Shown here: in pieces, positions 25,450 to 34,261 of the stretch
How positions within the stretch are numbered: the stretch's first letter is position 1
Layout of the letters: every line of letters begins with the position of its first letter
DNA from: Bacteroides helcogenes P 36-108
GTDB lineage: Bacteria; Bacteroidota; Bacteroidia; Bacteroidales; Bacteroidaceae
Length of the DNA: 64,000 nt
Direction: 5' to 3'
Assembly: GCF_000186225.1 (NCBI RefSeq)
Contig: NC_014933.1
Coordinates: 1,426,001-1,490,000 of the forward strand
Translations under genes and position numbers: made by a program
The notes under the pieces: model-generated
Seen by the model: only the letters and a program-made list of their open reading frames with translations
What the model was told of the DNA's origin: nothing
Database searches by the model: none

Positions 25450-25594
25450 AAAAAAAACGTGAGTAACTATGATTGTATATTCTTTATTCAGGCCTTCGCA
25501 ATGCCTTTTCCCTGAATATACAACAGCTACCCACGTCGTTTGTGTATATATCATCCCCTGATGGGGGAAATCCATATAAACATAGACGTGAGCA
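25450..25594 (-). promoter_or_regulatory. Candidate attenuator with alternative hairpins in the leader
   Basis: In transcript order the minus strand has segment C (25594-25586, TGCTCACGT), segment B (25536-25528, ACGTGGGTA) and segment A (25465-25457, TACTCACGT), followed by eight U (25457-25450). B pairs with A over 9 bases including one G-U; inside this, TTGTATATTC/GAATATACAA (10 bp) and TATTCAGG/CCTGAATA (8 bp) overlap as alternative inner stems. This gives a long hairpin ending in a U run, a terminator form. B also pairs over 9 bases with C (two G-U), which would break the terminator. A small CCCC-TGAT-GGGG hairpin lies between B and C. The structure lies about 30 bp upstream of the small protein start. 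Confidence 0.6.
25551..25583 (-). CDS. Possible 10-residue leader peptide (MFIWISPIRG)
   Basis: An ATG at 25583 opens a 10-codon frame ending in TGA at 25551, between the competing segments C and B of the leader. An AAGGA lies 11 bases upstream. Its place would let ribosome movement decide between the two hairpins. The frame is very short and could be chance; no codon is clearly over-represented. Confidence 0.25.
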   Translation of the reverse strand: MFIWISPIRG

Positions 25595-25712
25595 TCCTTG
25601 TTGTTATCTTCAGGGAAATTTTCAAAGTTGCGAAGTTTGAATAAAGAAGATAATTCCCAATTATGCTCTTACTAAAATGTAATAAGCTCACTACGCTTTA
25701 GTGAACTTGCGG

Positions 25713-25720
25713 CAAATATA
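25713..25720 (-). promoter_or_regulatory. Bacteroides -7 element for the small protein/fimbrillin operon
   Basis: The minus strand reads TATATTTG, matching TAnnTTTG. Transcription from here would give a leader of about 280 bases before the ATG at 25422, containing the hairpins described at 25450-25594. No clear -33 box is visible. Confidence 0.45.
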
Positions 25721-25900
25721 GTTATTAATTCTTTAATGTATCTTATAATCTTTCTGTTTTTTTTATTTTTATGTTGGCAGCGCATTCTGCAATACAATTT
25801 TAATCTTGCTTTCCGGAAAACCGGTTCCCTCCGGATCTATTTTTGAGAGAAAAACTTACGGCTTCTTTGCTGCCGTAATAGGGTATGATACAGAACCACC

Positions 25901-25961
25901 TTCACTATACGACTGAAATGCCATCAGTCGTATACTTAAACTATTTCAGTCGTATAGTGAA
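25901..25961. repeat. Perfect 19-bp inverted repeat in a gene-free region
   Basis: TTCACTATACGACTGAAAT (25901-25919) and its exact complement (25943-25961) flank a 23-bp loop that carries a further CAGTCGTATA in the orientation of the right arm. The gene-free stretch 25423-26128 otherwise holds the leader of the minus operon (to about 25710), A/T-rich sequence and the ABC-F promoter. The repeat has no T run, so it may be a regulatory site, a small-RNA-like hairpin or a remnant mobile repeat. Confidence 0.7.
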
Positions 25962-26090
25962 TTCCCCCCCTGACACAGCCCCTTGTGGCGGGGGATGAGA
26001 CAAAAACAGGAACTATTGATTTATTTGTACAAAACTGATTTTATGAGTAACAAATCGCTCCGGCGGCCATGGCATAACGTTTAAAATCGC

Positions 26091-26098
26091 TACCTTTG
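26091..26098 (+). promoter_or_regulatory. Bacteroides -7 element for the ABC-F gene
   Basis: TACCTTTG lies 30 bp upstream of the ATG at 26129. It overlaps a TTG at 26096 that could be read as an earlier start, which rules that start out because it lies upstream of the expected transcription start. Confidence 0.6.
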
Positions 26099-26128
26099 CT
26101 CCCTCTAAACGATAATTTCATTGACACT

Positions 26129-28099
26129 ATGATATCTGTAGAAGGACTGAAGGTGGAATTTAACGCCACGCCTCTGTTTGAAGACGTCTCTTATGTAATC
26201 AACAAGAAAGACCGCATAGCCCTTGTAGGCAAGAACGGTGCGGGCAAGTCCACCATGCTCAAAATACTGGCAGGCTTGCAGCAACCCACTTCGGGCGTTG
26301 TAGCCACTCCCCGCGAGTGCACCGTCGGCTATCTGCCGCAGGTGATGATACTCAGCGATGAACGCACTGTGATGCAAGAGGCCGAGCTTGCCTTCGACCA
26401 TATCTTCGAGATGCAGGCAGACATCGAGCGCATGAACCGCCGGCTTGCCGAGCGCACCGATTACGAGAGCGAAGACTATCAGAAACTCATCGACCGCTTC
26501 ACCCACGAGAATGAACGTTTCCTGATGATGGGCGGAACCAACTATCGTGCCGAAATAGAACGTACCCTTCAGGGGCTGGGCTTCGGCCGTGATGACTTCG
26601 ACCGTTCCACGAGCGAGTTCTCCGGCGGATGGCGTATGCGTATCGAGCTTGCAAAACTGCTGCTCCGCCGTCCCGACGTATTGCTGCTCGATGAGCCTAC
26701 CAATCACCTTGACATCGAGAGCATACAATGGCTGGAAAACTTTCTTGCCACCCGTGCCAATGCGGTAGTGTTGGTCAGCCACGACCGTGCCTTTCTTAAT
26801 AATGTAACTACCCGTACTATTGAAATCACTTGCGGACGCATCTACGACTATAAAGTGAAGTATGACGAGTTTGTAGTGCTGCGCAAGGAACGTCGCGAGC
26901 AGCAACTCCGTGCCTACGAGAATCAGCAGAAGCAGATACAGGACACGGAAGACTTCATCGAACGTTTCCGTTACAAGGCCACGAAAGCCGTGCAGGTACA
27001 GAGCCGCATCAAACAACTGGAGAAGATAGAACGTATTGAGGTGGACGAAGAAGACAACTCCTCGCTTCGTCTTAAATTTGTGTGCAGCAGCCGCAGCGGT
27101 AATTATCCCGTCATCTGCGAGGATGTGGCGAAAGCATACGGCGGGCACGTTATCTTCCACGACGTGAATCTCACCATCAACCGTGGCGAGAAGGTAGCGT
27201 TTGTGGGCAAGAACGGCGAAGGAAAGTCCACGCTCGTGAAGTGTATCATGGACGAGATTGCCGACTATACCGGAAAGCTGACCTTGGGGCACAACGTGCA
27301 GATAGGTTACTTTGCCCAAAATCAGGCGCAGATGCTGGACGGTGAGCTTACCGTATTCGACACCATAGACCGCGTGGCTACGGGAGATGTCCGCCTGAAG
27401 ATACGCGACATACTCGGCGCTTTCATGTTCGGTGGCGAGGCTTCGGACAAAAAGGTGAAAGTGCTGTCCGGCGGCGAGCGCACCCGCCTTGCCATGATAA
27501 AGCTGCTGCTGGAGCCTGTGAACTTCCTGATACTGGATGAACCGACCAATCATCTTGACATGCGTTCCAAGGATGTATTGAAGGATGCCATCCGGGAGTT
27601 TGACGGTACGGTGATAATTGTGAGCCATGATCGTGATTTTCTTGACGGACTGGCGACTAAAGTATATGAGTTCGGTGGCGGACTGGTGAAAGAGCACCTC
27701 TGCGGAATCTACGAGTTCCTGCAGAAGAAGCAGATTGAGAATTTGAACGACCTGCAGAAATCATCTTCACTGCCGGCCTCGCCCACGGCAGGCAAGACAG
27801 CTTCGGGCGGTAGTGCCGGAACGGAAGCGGAGCAACCTTCTGCAGCCAAACTATCGTATGAGGAACAGAAGGAATTCAACAAGAAATTGAAGAAACTGGA
27901 ACGCCGCGTGGCGGATTGCGAGGCTGAGATAGAGCAGACTGAAGCCGCCGTCGCCATTTTGGAAGCTAAGATGGCCACTCCGGAAGGTGCGGCGGATATG
28001 TCCCTTTATGAACAGCATCAGAAGTTGAAGCAGCAATTGGACCGCGTGATGGAAGAATGGGAGGAAGCATCGACCCGGCTGGACGTGGCGAAAGAATGA
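26129..28099 (+). CDS. ABC-F family ATPase
   Basis: This 656-residue cytoplasmic protein has two ABC ATPase domains and no membrane segment, the ABC-F layout of ribosome-associated translation factors. Domain 1 has Walker A GKNGAGKS (34-41) and signature SGGWRMRIELAK; domain 2 has GKNGEGKS and LSGGERTRLAM; both have Walker B ending LLLDEPTNHLD or LILDEPTNHLD. The inter-domain arm is charged and helical (around YDEFVVLRKERREQQLRAYE). A C-terminal coiled coil (about 575-656) follows an Ala/Ser/Gly-rich linker, as in the Uup/YdiF group. Antibiotic resistance cannot be inferred. The ATG at 26129 is chosen because it follows the promoter. Confidence 0.92.
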   Translation: MISVEGLKVEFNATPLFEDVSYVINKKDRIALVGKNGAGKSTMLKILAGLQQPTSGVVATPRECTVGYLPQVMILSDERTVMQEAELAFDHIFEMQADIERMNRRLAERTDYESEDYQKLIDRFTHENERFLMMGGTNYRAEIERTLQGLGFGRDDFDRSTSEFSGGWRMRIELAKLLLRRPDVLLLDEPTNHLDIESIQWLENFLATRANAVVLVSHDRAFLNNVTTRTIEITCGRIYDYKVKYDEFVVLRKERREQQLRAYENQQKQIQDTEDFIERFRYKATKAVQVQSRIKQLEKIERIEVDEEDNSSLRLKFVCSSRSGNYPVICEDVAKAYGGHVIFHDVNLTINRGEKVAFVGKNGEGKSTLVKCIMDEIADYTGKLTLGHNVQIGYFAQNQAQMLDGELTVFDTIDRVATGDVRLKIRDILGAFMFGGEASDKKVKVLSGGERTRLAMIKLLLEPVNFLILDEPTNHLDMRSKDVLKDAIREFDGTVIIVSHDRDFLDGLATKVYEFGGGLVKEHLCGIYEFLQKKQIENLNDLQKSSSLPASPTAGKTASGGSAGTEAEQPSAAKLSYEEQKEFNKKLKKLERRVADCEAEIEQTEAAVAILEAKMATPEGAADMSLYEQHQKLKQQLDRVMEEWEEASTRLDVAKE

Positions 28100-28132
28100 A
28101 GAAAGATTGAATTTTTTAAATATCAGTAGATT

Positions 28133-30169
28133 ATGAACGTGAAACATTACCTTCCTGTCGCAGCATTCTGCCTGATGGCAACATCCTGCGGCACAGGCAA
28201 GCAGCAGCCCGGACTTACTGCCGGCATTCAACTTGCCAATCTTGACACAACGGCCCTGCCCGGAACAGATTTCTACCAATACGCCTGCGGCGGCTGGATG
28301 AAGAATAATCCCATTCCCGGAGAATATTCGCAATACGGCTCATTCACCATTCTTGCGGAGAACAACCGCAAGCAGATTCAAGGACTCATTGAAGAACTGG
28401 CCGCCACTCGGCACGAGGCAGGCACTGTGGCACAGAAGATAGGTGACCTTTATAAGATTGTTATGGACAGCGTGAAGCTGAACGGGGATGGTGTGACTCC
28501 CATCAAAGCCGAACTCGACAGATTGGGAGCATTGAAGGATACTAAAGAAGTGTATGCCTTGCTGGGCGAATTGCAGAAGAAAGGCATTGTGGCCTACAAC
28601 CTGCTGTATGTGGGAGCCGACGAGATGAACAGTAGCATGAATGCCGTGATGTCCTATCAGGCCGGACTGAGCATGGGTGAGCGTGAATATTATCTGGAGG
28701 ACGATGAGGCCACAGCCAAAATCCGCGACGCTTTCCGCATCCATGTGCAGAAGATGTACTGCTTGACAGGCTTCGACGAGGCCACTGCCAAGAGAGGAAT
28801 GGAAGTGGTGATGGATGTGGAGACACGACTTGCCAAAGCTTTCCGTTCGCGTACGGAATTGCGTGACCCGCACGCCAACTACAACAAGATGTCTCTGGAA
28901 GAATTGAAGAAGAATTATCCCACCTTCGACTGGGATGCTTACCTGGCAGCCATGGGGATGCAGGGTGCAAAAGAGATTATTGTAGGCCAGCCTGCTTCTC
29001 TGAAAGCGGCCGCCGACATTCTGGACACCTTGCCCGTAGAGCAGCAGGGCCTCTATCTGCAATGGAAGTTGATTGATGCTGCCGCAAGCTCCTTGAACGA
29101 TGCTATGGCAGAACAAAACTTCGACTTCTATGAGCGTACCATGAGTGGCACTCAGGAAATGCAACCCCGTTGGAAAAGGGCGGTCAGCACCGTGAGCTCG
29201 GCGCTGGGAGAGGCGGTAGGCCGGATGTATGTAGAGAAATACTTCCCTGCCGCTGCCAAGGAGCGTATGGTGACTTTGGTGAAGAATCTTCAGGAAAGCC
29301 TGGGCGAACGCATCAAGAACCTTGCTTGGATGGGTGATTCTACAAAAGTGAAGGCGCTGGAGAAGCTTGCCACTTTCCATGTGAAAATAGGATATCCCGA
29401 CAAGTGGAAAGACTATTCCACCCTGGAAGTGAAGAACGACTCTTACTGGGCCAATATGGAACGTGCCAACGAATGGGAACATGCCGAGATGGTGGCCAAG
29501 ATGGGCAAGCCGGTGGACAAGGACGAGTGGGGGATGACTCCGCAGACCGTCAATGCCTACTATAATCCGACAACGAATGAAATCTGCTTCCCGGCAGGCA
29601 TCCTGCAATACCCGTTTTTCGACATGCAGGCGGATGATGCTTTCAATTACGGCGCCATCGGTGTAGTGATCGGTCACGAAATGACCCACGGATTTGACGA
29701 CCAGGGCCGTCAATATGACAAGGATGGTAACTTGAAAGATTGGTGGACTGCTGAAGATTCCAAACGCTTTGACGAGCGTGCGCAGGTGATGGTGGATTTC
29801 TTCGACAGCATTGAGGTGGCTCCGGGTGTGCATGCCAACGGACGCATGACCTTGGGCGAGAACATAGCCGACCACGGTGGCTTGCAGGTTGCTTTCCAGG
29901 CATTCAAGAAAGCCACGGCTAATGCTCCGCTTGAAGTGAAAGACGGCTTTACTCCCGAACAGCGTTTCTTCCTGGCCTATGCCGGTGTATGGGGCAACAA
30001 TATCCGTCCCGAAGAAGTGCTGAACCGCGTGAAGAGTGATGTGCATTCACTGGGCAAGTGGCGTGTAAATGGTGCATTGCCGCAAATAGGCGCTTGGTAC
30101 GAGGCATTCAACATTACAGAAAAAGATCCGTTGTTCTTGCCGGTAGAGAAGCGTGTCTCTATCTGGTAA
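28133..30169 (+). CDS. M13 family (neprilysin-like) metallopeptidase, lipoprotein
   Basis: This 678-residue zinc endopeptidase is of the PepO/neprilysin family. The signal sequence ends in a probable lipobox ATSC (C19), so the enzyme should be membrane-anchored outside the cytoplasm. The N-terminal M13 domain begins with the family mark FYQYACGGWMKNNPIP. The catalytic domain has HEMTH at 515-519, and downstream NIADHGGL supplies the third ligand region (ENIADHGG). The length is normal for the family. It acts on oligopeptides; the physiological substrate is unknown. The gene follows the ABC-F gene by 33 bp and is closed by a strong terminator. Confidence 0.93.
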   Translation: MNVKHYLPVAAFCLMATSCGTGKQQPGLTAGIQLANLDTTALPGTDFYQYACGGWMKNNPIPGEYSQYGSFTILAENNRKQIQGLIEELAATRHEAGTVAQKIGDLYKIVMDSVKLNGDGVTPIKAELDRLGALKDTKEVYALLGELQKKGIVAYNLLYVGADEMNSSMNAVMSYQAGLSMGEREYYLEDDEATAKIRDAFRIHVQKMYCLTGFDEATAKRGMEVVMDVETRLAKAFRSRTELRDPHANYNKMSLEELKKNYPTFDWDAYLAAMGMQGAKEIIVGQPASLKAAADILDTLPVEQQGLYLQWKLIDAAASSLNDAMAEQNFDFYERTMSGTQEMQPRWKRAVSTVSSALGEAVGRMYVEKYFPAAAKERMVTLVKNLQESLGERIKNLAWMGDSTKVKALEKLATFHVKIGYPDKWKDYSTLEVKNDSYWANMERANEWEHAEMVAKMGKPVDKDEWGMTPQTVNAYYNPTTNEICFPAGILQYPFFDMQADDAFNYGAIGVVIGHEMTHGFDDQGRQYDKDGNLKDWWTAEDSKRFDERAQVMVDFFDSIEVAPGVHANGRMTLGENIADHGGLQVAFQAFKKATANAPLEVKDGFTPEQRFFLAYAGVWGNNIRPEEVLNRVKSDVHSLGKWRVNGALPQIGAWYEAFNITEKDPLFLPVEKRVSIW

Positions 30170-30188
30170 AGCAAGAAAATAACTCCTG

Positions 30189-30227
30189 AAAAAAGGCGGC
30201 AGGCTGGTGACAGATGCCGCCTTTTTT
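30189..30227 (+). terminator. Intrinsic terminator after the M13 peptidase
   Basis: A stem with arms AAAAAAGGCGGCA and TGCCGCCTTTTTT (13 bp, perfect) and a 13-base loop ends in a T run. Confidence 0.88.
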
Positions 30228-30279
30228 AATTATACCTAATTTATTGTATATGAATGTATGTGCAAATAAACAAAATTAG

Positions 30280-30287
30280 TAACTTTG
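30280..30287 (+). promoter_or_regulatory. Bacteroides -7 element for purH and the cell-shape operon
   Basis: TAACTTTG matches TAnnTTTG and lies 44 bp upstream of the purH ATG at 30332. No second promoter was seen before mreB, so shape genes may be co-transcribed with purH. Confidence 0.55.
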
Positions 30288-30331
30288 CAATCTCAAAATA
30301 CTAATATACGCATACTTTAATACGCAAATCC

Positions 30332-31855
30332 ATGTCTGAAACAAAAAGAATTAAAACAGCTTTGGTATCAGTTTACCATAAGGAAGGTTTGGATGAAATC
30401 ATCACCAAACTGCATGAAGAGGGGGTGGAGTTCCTCTCGACCGGTGGAACCCGCCAATTTATAGAATCTTTGGGTTATCCCTGCAAAGCAGTGGAGGATC
30501 TCACTTCATATCCTTCCATTTTGGGCGGTCGTGTAAAGACCTTGCATCCGAAGGTTTTCGGAGGCATTCTCTGTCGCCGGGGGCTGGAGCAAGACATGCA
30601 GCAGATTGATAAATATGAAATTCCTGAAATAGACCTCGTGATTGTTGACCTTTATCCGTTTGAGGCAACCGTAGCCGGCGGAGCCGAAGAAGCTGCTGTC
30701 ATCGAGAAGATTGATATAGGTGGAATCTCTCTGATTCGTGCCGCTGCCAAAAACTTCAACGACGTGGTAATCATCGCATCCCAGGCGCAATATCAGCCTT
30801 TCCGGGACATGCTGATGGAGCATGGCGCCACTACTTCCCTCGAAGAACGCCGCTGGTTTGCCAAAGAGGCTTTTGCCGTTTCTTCCCATTATGATTCGGC
30901 CATCTTCAATTATTTCGACGGTGAGGAAGGCTCTGCTTTCCGCCAGTCCGCCAATAACCAGAAGATGTTGCGTTACGGTGAGAACCCGCACCAGAAAGGC
31001 TATTTCTACGGTAATCTCGATGCTATGTTCGACCAGATTCACGGCAAGGAAATTTCCTACAATAATCTGCTGGACATCAATGCCGCCGTTGATTTGATCG
31101 ATGAATTCGGCGAAACGACTTTCGCCATCCTGAAGCACAACAATGCCTGCGGTCTGGCTTCGCGTCCCACTGTGCTCGAAGCATGGAATGATGCCCTTGC
31201 CGGTGATCCGGTATCCGCTTTTGGAGGTGTGCTGATTACGAACGCTGTAGTTGACAAAGCTGCCGCCGAGGAAATCACAAAGATATTCTTTGAAGTCATC
31301 ATTGCTCCCGATTATGACGTGGATGCTTTGGAAATTCTCGGACAGAAGAAAAACCGTATCATTCTTGTCCGCAAGCCTGCCGCCCTGCCTAAGAAGCAGT
31401 TCCGTTCTTTGCTGAACGGTGTGCTGGTACAAGACCGTGACCTCAAGGTAGAGACTTCCGGAGATCTGAAGACTGTGACGGCAAAGACACCTGCCGCCGG
31501 GGAGATTGAAGATATGCTCTTTGCAAATAAGATCGTGAAGAACAGCAAGTCAAACGCCATCGTATTGGCTAAAGGCAAACAACTCCTGGCAAGCGGTGTG
31601 GGACAGACCAGCCGCGTGGATGCTTTGAAGCAAGCCATTGAGAAAGCCAAAAATTTTGGTTTCGACCTGAATGGAGCAGTAATGGCAAGCGACGCCTTCT
31701 TCCCTTTCCCTGATTGTGTGGAAATAGCGGGCAATGAAGGAGTGACGGCTGTCATCCAACCGGGTGGAAGCATCAAGGACGAGCTTTCGTTTGAATATTG
31801 CAACGAACATGGTATTGCAATGGTTATTACAGGATTCCGTCATTTTAAACACTAA
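30332..31855 (+). CDS. purH: Bifunctional AICAR formyltransferase/IMP cyclohydrolase
   Basis: PurH catalyses the last two steps of purine synthesis, formylation of AICAR and ring closure to IMP. The protein has 507 residues, the usual length. The N-terminal MGS-like cyclohydrolase domain begins KTALVSVYHKEGLDEI and includes LSTGGTRQFIESLG and GGRVKTLHPK. The C-terminal formyltransferase domain contains RYGENPHQKGYFYG, the catalytic region LKHNNACGLAS, and DAFFPFPD near the end. Nothing is missing. The gene is followed after 6 bp by mreB, the arrangement linking purH to cell-shape genes in this operon. Confidence 0.97.
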   Translation: MSETKRIKTALVSVYHKEGLDEIITKLHEEGVEFLSTGGTRQFIESLGYPCKAVEDLTSYPSILGGRVKTLHPKVFGGILCRRGLEQDMQQIDKYEIPEIDLVIVDLYPFEATVAGGAEEAAVIEKIDIGGISLIRAAAKNFNDVVIIASQAQYQPFRDMLMEHGATTSLEERRWFAKEAFAVSSHYDSAIFNYFDGEEGSAFRQSANNQKMLRYGENPHQKGYFYGNLDAMFDQIHGKEISYNNLLDINAAVDLIDEFGETTFAILKHNNACGLASRPTVLEAWNDALAGDPVSAFGGVLITNAVVDKAAAEEITKIFFEVIIAPDYDVDALEILGQKKNRIILVRKPAALPKKQFRSLLNGVLVQDRDLKVETSGDLKTVTAKTPAAGEIEDMLFANKIVKNSKSNAIVLAKGKQLLASGVGQTSRVDALKQAIEKAKNFGFDLNGAVMASDAFFPFPDCVEIAGNEGVTAVIQPGGSIKDELSFEYCNEHGIAMVITGFRHFKH

Positions 31856-31861
31856 ATAACA

Positions 31862-32884
31862 ATGGGATTATTCTCTTTTACACAAGAAATAGCGATGGAT
31901 CTTGGCACAGCCAATACCATCATCACTACGAACGGCAAGATTGTAGTGGATGAGCCTTCGGTAGTGGCGCTGGACCGTCGTACAGACAAGATGATCGCTG
32001 TGGGCGAAAAGGCAAAGTTGATGCACGAAAAGACCCACGAAAACATACGTACTATCCGTCCGCTTCGCGACGGTGTGATTGCCGACTTCTATGCTTGCGA
32101 GCAGATGATACGCGGACTGATCAAGATGGTGAACAACCGCAACCGTTTGTTTTCTCCTTCACTCCGTATGGTAATCGGTGTTCCTTCGGGCAGTACCGAA
32201 GTTGAGCTTCGTGCTGTGCGCGACTCTGCCGAGCATGCCGGTGGACGTGATGTCTATTTGATTTTTGAGCCTATGGCTGCCGCTATCGGCATCGGTATTG
32301 ACGTGGAAGCTCCGGAAGGTAACATGATTGTTGATATAGGCGGTGGTTCTACGGAAATTGCCGTTATCTCTTTAGGAGGTATCGTTTCCAACAACTCCAT
32401 CCGTATAGCCGGTGATGATCTGACTGCTGATATTCAGGAATACATGAGTCGCCAACATAATGTGAAAGTCAGCGAACGTATGGCCGAGCGTATTAAAATC
32501 AATGTAGGTGCTGCTCTGACCGAACTCGGTGAAGATGCTCCCGAAGATTATATCGTTCATGGTCCGAACCGTATTACGGCATTACCTATGGAAGTACCCG
32601 TATGCTATCAGGAAGTGGCGCACTGTCTGGAGAAGTCCATTTCCAAAATCGAGACGGCCATCTTGAGCGCATTGGAAAATACTCCTCCCGAATTGTATGC
32701 CGACATTGTACACAACGGCATCTATCTGGCTGGTGGAGGTGCTTTGCTCCGTGGACTTGACAAACGTCTGACAGATAAGATAAATATACCGTTCCACATA
32801 GCGGAAGACCCCTTGCACGCAGTAGCCAAAGGTACAGGCGTTGCATTGAAGAATGTTGACCGCTTCTCATTCTTGATGCGTTGA
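31862..32884 (+). CDS. mreB: Rod shape-determining protein MreB
   Basis: This 340-residue bacterial actin forms membrane-associated filaments that guide lateral cell-wall synthesis. The phosphate-1 motif is DLGTANT (13-19), the phosphate-2 region is IVDIGGGSTEIAVISLGG (about 157-174) and the adenosine region is GIYLAGGGALLRGLDKRL near the C-terminus. The N-terminal MGLFSFTQEI is a short membrane-binding amphipathic stretch. It is followed by mreC (7 bp), mreD, mrdA and rodA, the complete elongation module. Confidence 0.97.
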   Translation: MGLFSFTQEIAMDLGTANTIITTNGKIVVDEPSVVALDRRTDKMIAVGEKAKLMHEKTHENIRTIRPLRDGVIADFYACEQMIRGLIKMVNNRNRLFSPSLRMVIGVPSGSTEVELRAVRDSAEHAGGRDVYLIFEPMAAAIGIGIDVEAPEGNMIVDIGGGSTEIAVISLGGIVSNNSIRIAGDDLTADIQEYMSRQHNVKVSERMAERIKINVGAALTELGEDAPEDYIVHGPNRITALPMEVPVCYQEVAHCLEKSISKIETAILSALENTPPELYADIVHNGIYLAGGGALLRGLDKRLTDKINIPFHIAEDPLHAVAKGTGVALKNVDRFSFLMR

Positions 32885-32891
32885 CGGGTAT

Positions 32892-33737
32892 ATGCGAAAT
32901 TTACTGAACTTCCTTATTAAATACAATTACTGGTTCCTCTTTCTGTTGTTAGAGGTTACCAGTTTTGTTTTATTATTCCGTTTCAATCATTACCAGCAGA
33001 GTGTTTATTTTACATCTGCCAACGGAATAGCGGGGAAGGTTTATGAAGTTTCGGGAGGCATCAGCTCATATTTTCATTTGAAGGCGGTCAATGAGGATTT
33101 GCTTGACCGCAATATGTTACTGGAACAAAAGGTGGCTTTTCTGGAGAAGACCTTGAAGGAAAAGGGGATGGATTCTGCCAGATTGTATAGTTTGGAAAGA
33201 CTTGCTCCGGAGGAGTACTGTATCTTTAAAGCGAATGTTGTGAAGAACAGCCTGACGCGGGCAGATAATTACGTAACTCTTGACCGTGGCACGGCAGACG
33301 GGATTCGTCAGGAAATGGGAGTGGTGGATGCTAACGGCGTAGTGGGTATCGTGTATAAAACCTCTCCGCATTACTCGTTGGTAATCCCTTTGTTGAACAG
33401 CAAGTCCAGCATCAGTTGCAAGATTGTGGGTAGTGCCTACTTTGGCTATCTGAAGTGGGAAGGCGGGGATTCCCGTTTTGCTTATTTGAAGGATTTGCCT
33501 CGTCATGCCGAATTCAATCTGGGCGATACGGTGGTTACCAGCGGTTATTCTGCGGTATTTCCCGAAGGAGTGATGGTGGGCACTGTGGATGATATGTCCG
33601 ATTCGCACGACGGACTTTCGTATCTGTTGAAGATTAAGCTGGCTACGGATTTCGGAAAAGTGAGCAGTGTGCGTGTCATTTCGCGGAACGGGCGGGAAGA
33701 ACAAAAAACATTGGAAGCAAGGGAAGAAGAAAAATAA
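32892..33737 (+). CDS. mreC: Rod shape-determining protein MreC
   Basis: This 281-residue bitopic membrane protein of the elongasome links MreB to PBP2. A single N-terminal membrane segment (about 13-31) is followed by a coiled coil (about 60-95, LLDRNMLLEQKVAFLEKTLKE) and two beta domains that include LDRGTADGIRQEMGVVDANGVVGIV and GDTVVTSGYSAVFPEGVMVG. The C-terminus is charged. The last base of its stop codon is the first base of the mreD start. Confidence 0.93.
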   Translation: MRNLLNFLIKYNYWFLFLLLEVTSFVLLFRFNHYQQSVYFTSANGIAGKVYEVSGGISSYFHLKAVNEDLLDRNMLLEQKVAFLEKTLKEKGMDSARLYSLERLAPEEYCIFKANVVKNSLTRADNYVTLDRGTADGIRQEMGVVDANGVVGIVYKTSPHYSLVIPLLNSKSSISCKIVGSAYFGYLKWEGGDSRFAYLKDLPRHAEFNLGDTVVTSGYSAVFPEGVMVGTVDDMSDSHDGLSYLLKIKLATDFGKVSSVRVISRNGREEQKTLEAREEEK

Positions 33738-34237
33738 TGGTTTTCAATTATTTGCATAAAATAGGGTGGTTTGTCGGTTTGCTGTTTTTGCAGGTGCTGA
33801 TATTGAATAATGTGCATATCGCAGGATATGCGACCCCATTTCTGTATATCTATCTGATATTGAAATTTGAGTCGGATGTGTCTCGGAATACCTTGATGCT
33901 ATGGGCTTTTTTCATGGGGTTGGCTGTCGATGTCTTTTCGGACACTCCGGGCATGAATGCGTCTGCCATAGTTTTACTGGCTTTTCTGCGTCCTGTTTTC
34001 CTCCGTTTGTTTGTTCCCCGTGACACGTTGGATTCCTTGGTTCCTTCAATTCGTGCGATGGGTATATTTCCTTTTCTGAAATATTTGATTGTCAGTGTCT
34101 TTGTACATCATGGAATACTGCTTGCCATCGAATTCTTCTCTTTTGCTCATATCGGCGTATTGTTGTTGAGGATTGTGGCAAGCACTTTGCTGACTGTGAC
34201 GTGTATTATGGCTGTAGAAGGAATAAGAAAAAAATGA
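33737..34237 (+). CDS. mreD: Rod shape-determining protein MreD
   Basis: This 166-residue integral membrane protein has about five hydrophobic segments and almost no soluble part. The family is poorly conserved in sequence; here the identification rests on size, topology, the GLAVDVFSDTPGMNA segment similar to the MreD signature, and position between mreC and mrdA. It starts on the overlapping base after mreC. Confidence 0.88.
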   Translation: MVFNYLHKIGWFVGLLFLQVLILNNVHIAGYATPFLYIYLILKFESDVSRNTLMLWAFFMGLAVDVFSDTPGMNASAIVLLAFLRPVFLRLFVPRDTLDSLVPSIRAMGIFPFLKYLIVSVFVHHGILLAIEFFSFAHIGVLLLRIVASTLLTVTCIMAVEGIRKK

Positions 34238-34261
34238 TTTAGTGCTAAGTGATTAATTTGC

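Noticed and set aside
26096-26128. Earlier TTG start for the ABC-F gene
   Set aside because: The TTG lies within the -7 box TACCTTTG, so it would not be in the transcript.
26105-27697. 530-codon open frame on the minus strand opposite the ABC-F gene
   Set aside because: It is a mirror of a strongly codon-biased gene. The plus frame has two full ABC domains, while the minus product has no recognisable motif and no promoter.
28340-30046. 568-codon open frame on the minus strand opposite the M13 peptidase gene
   Set aside because: Same reason: the His/Leu/Gln-rich composition is typical of antisense reading of a high-bias gene, and the plus strand encodes a complete zinc peptidase.
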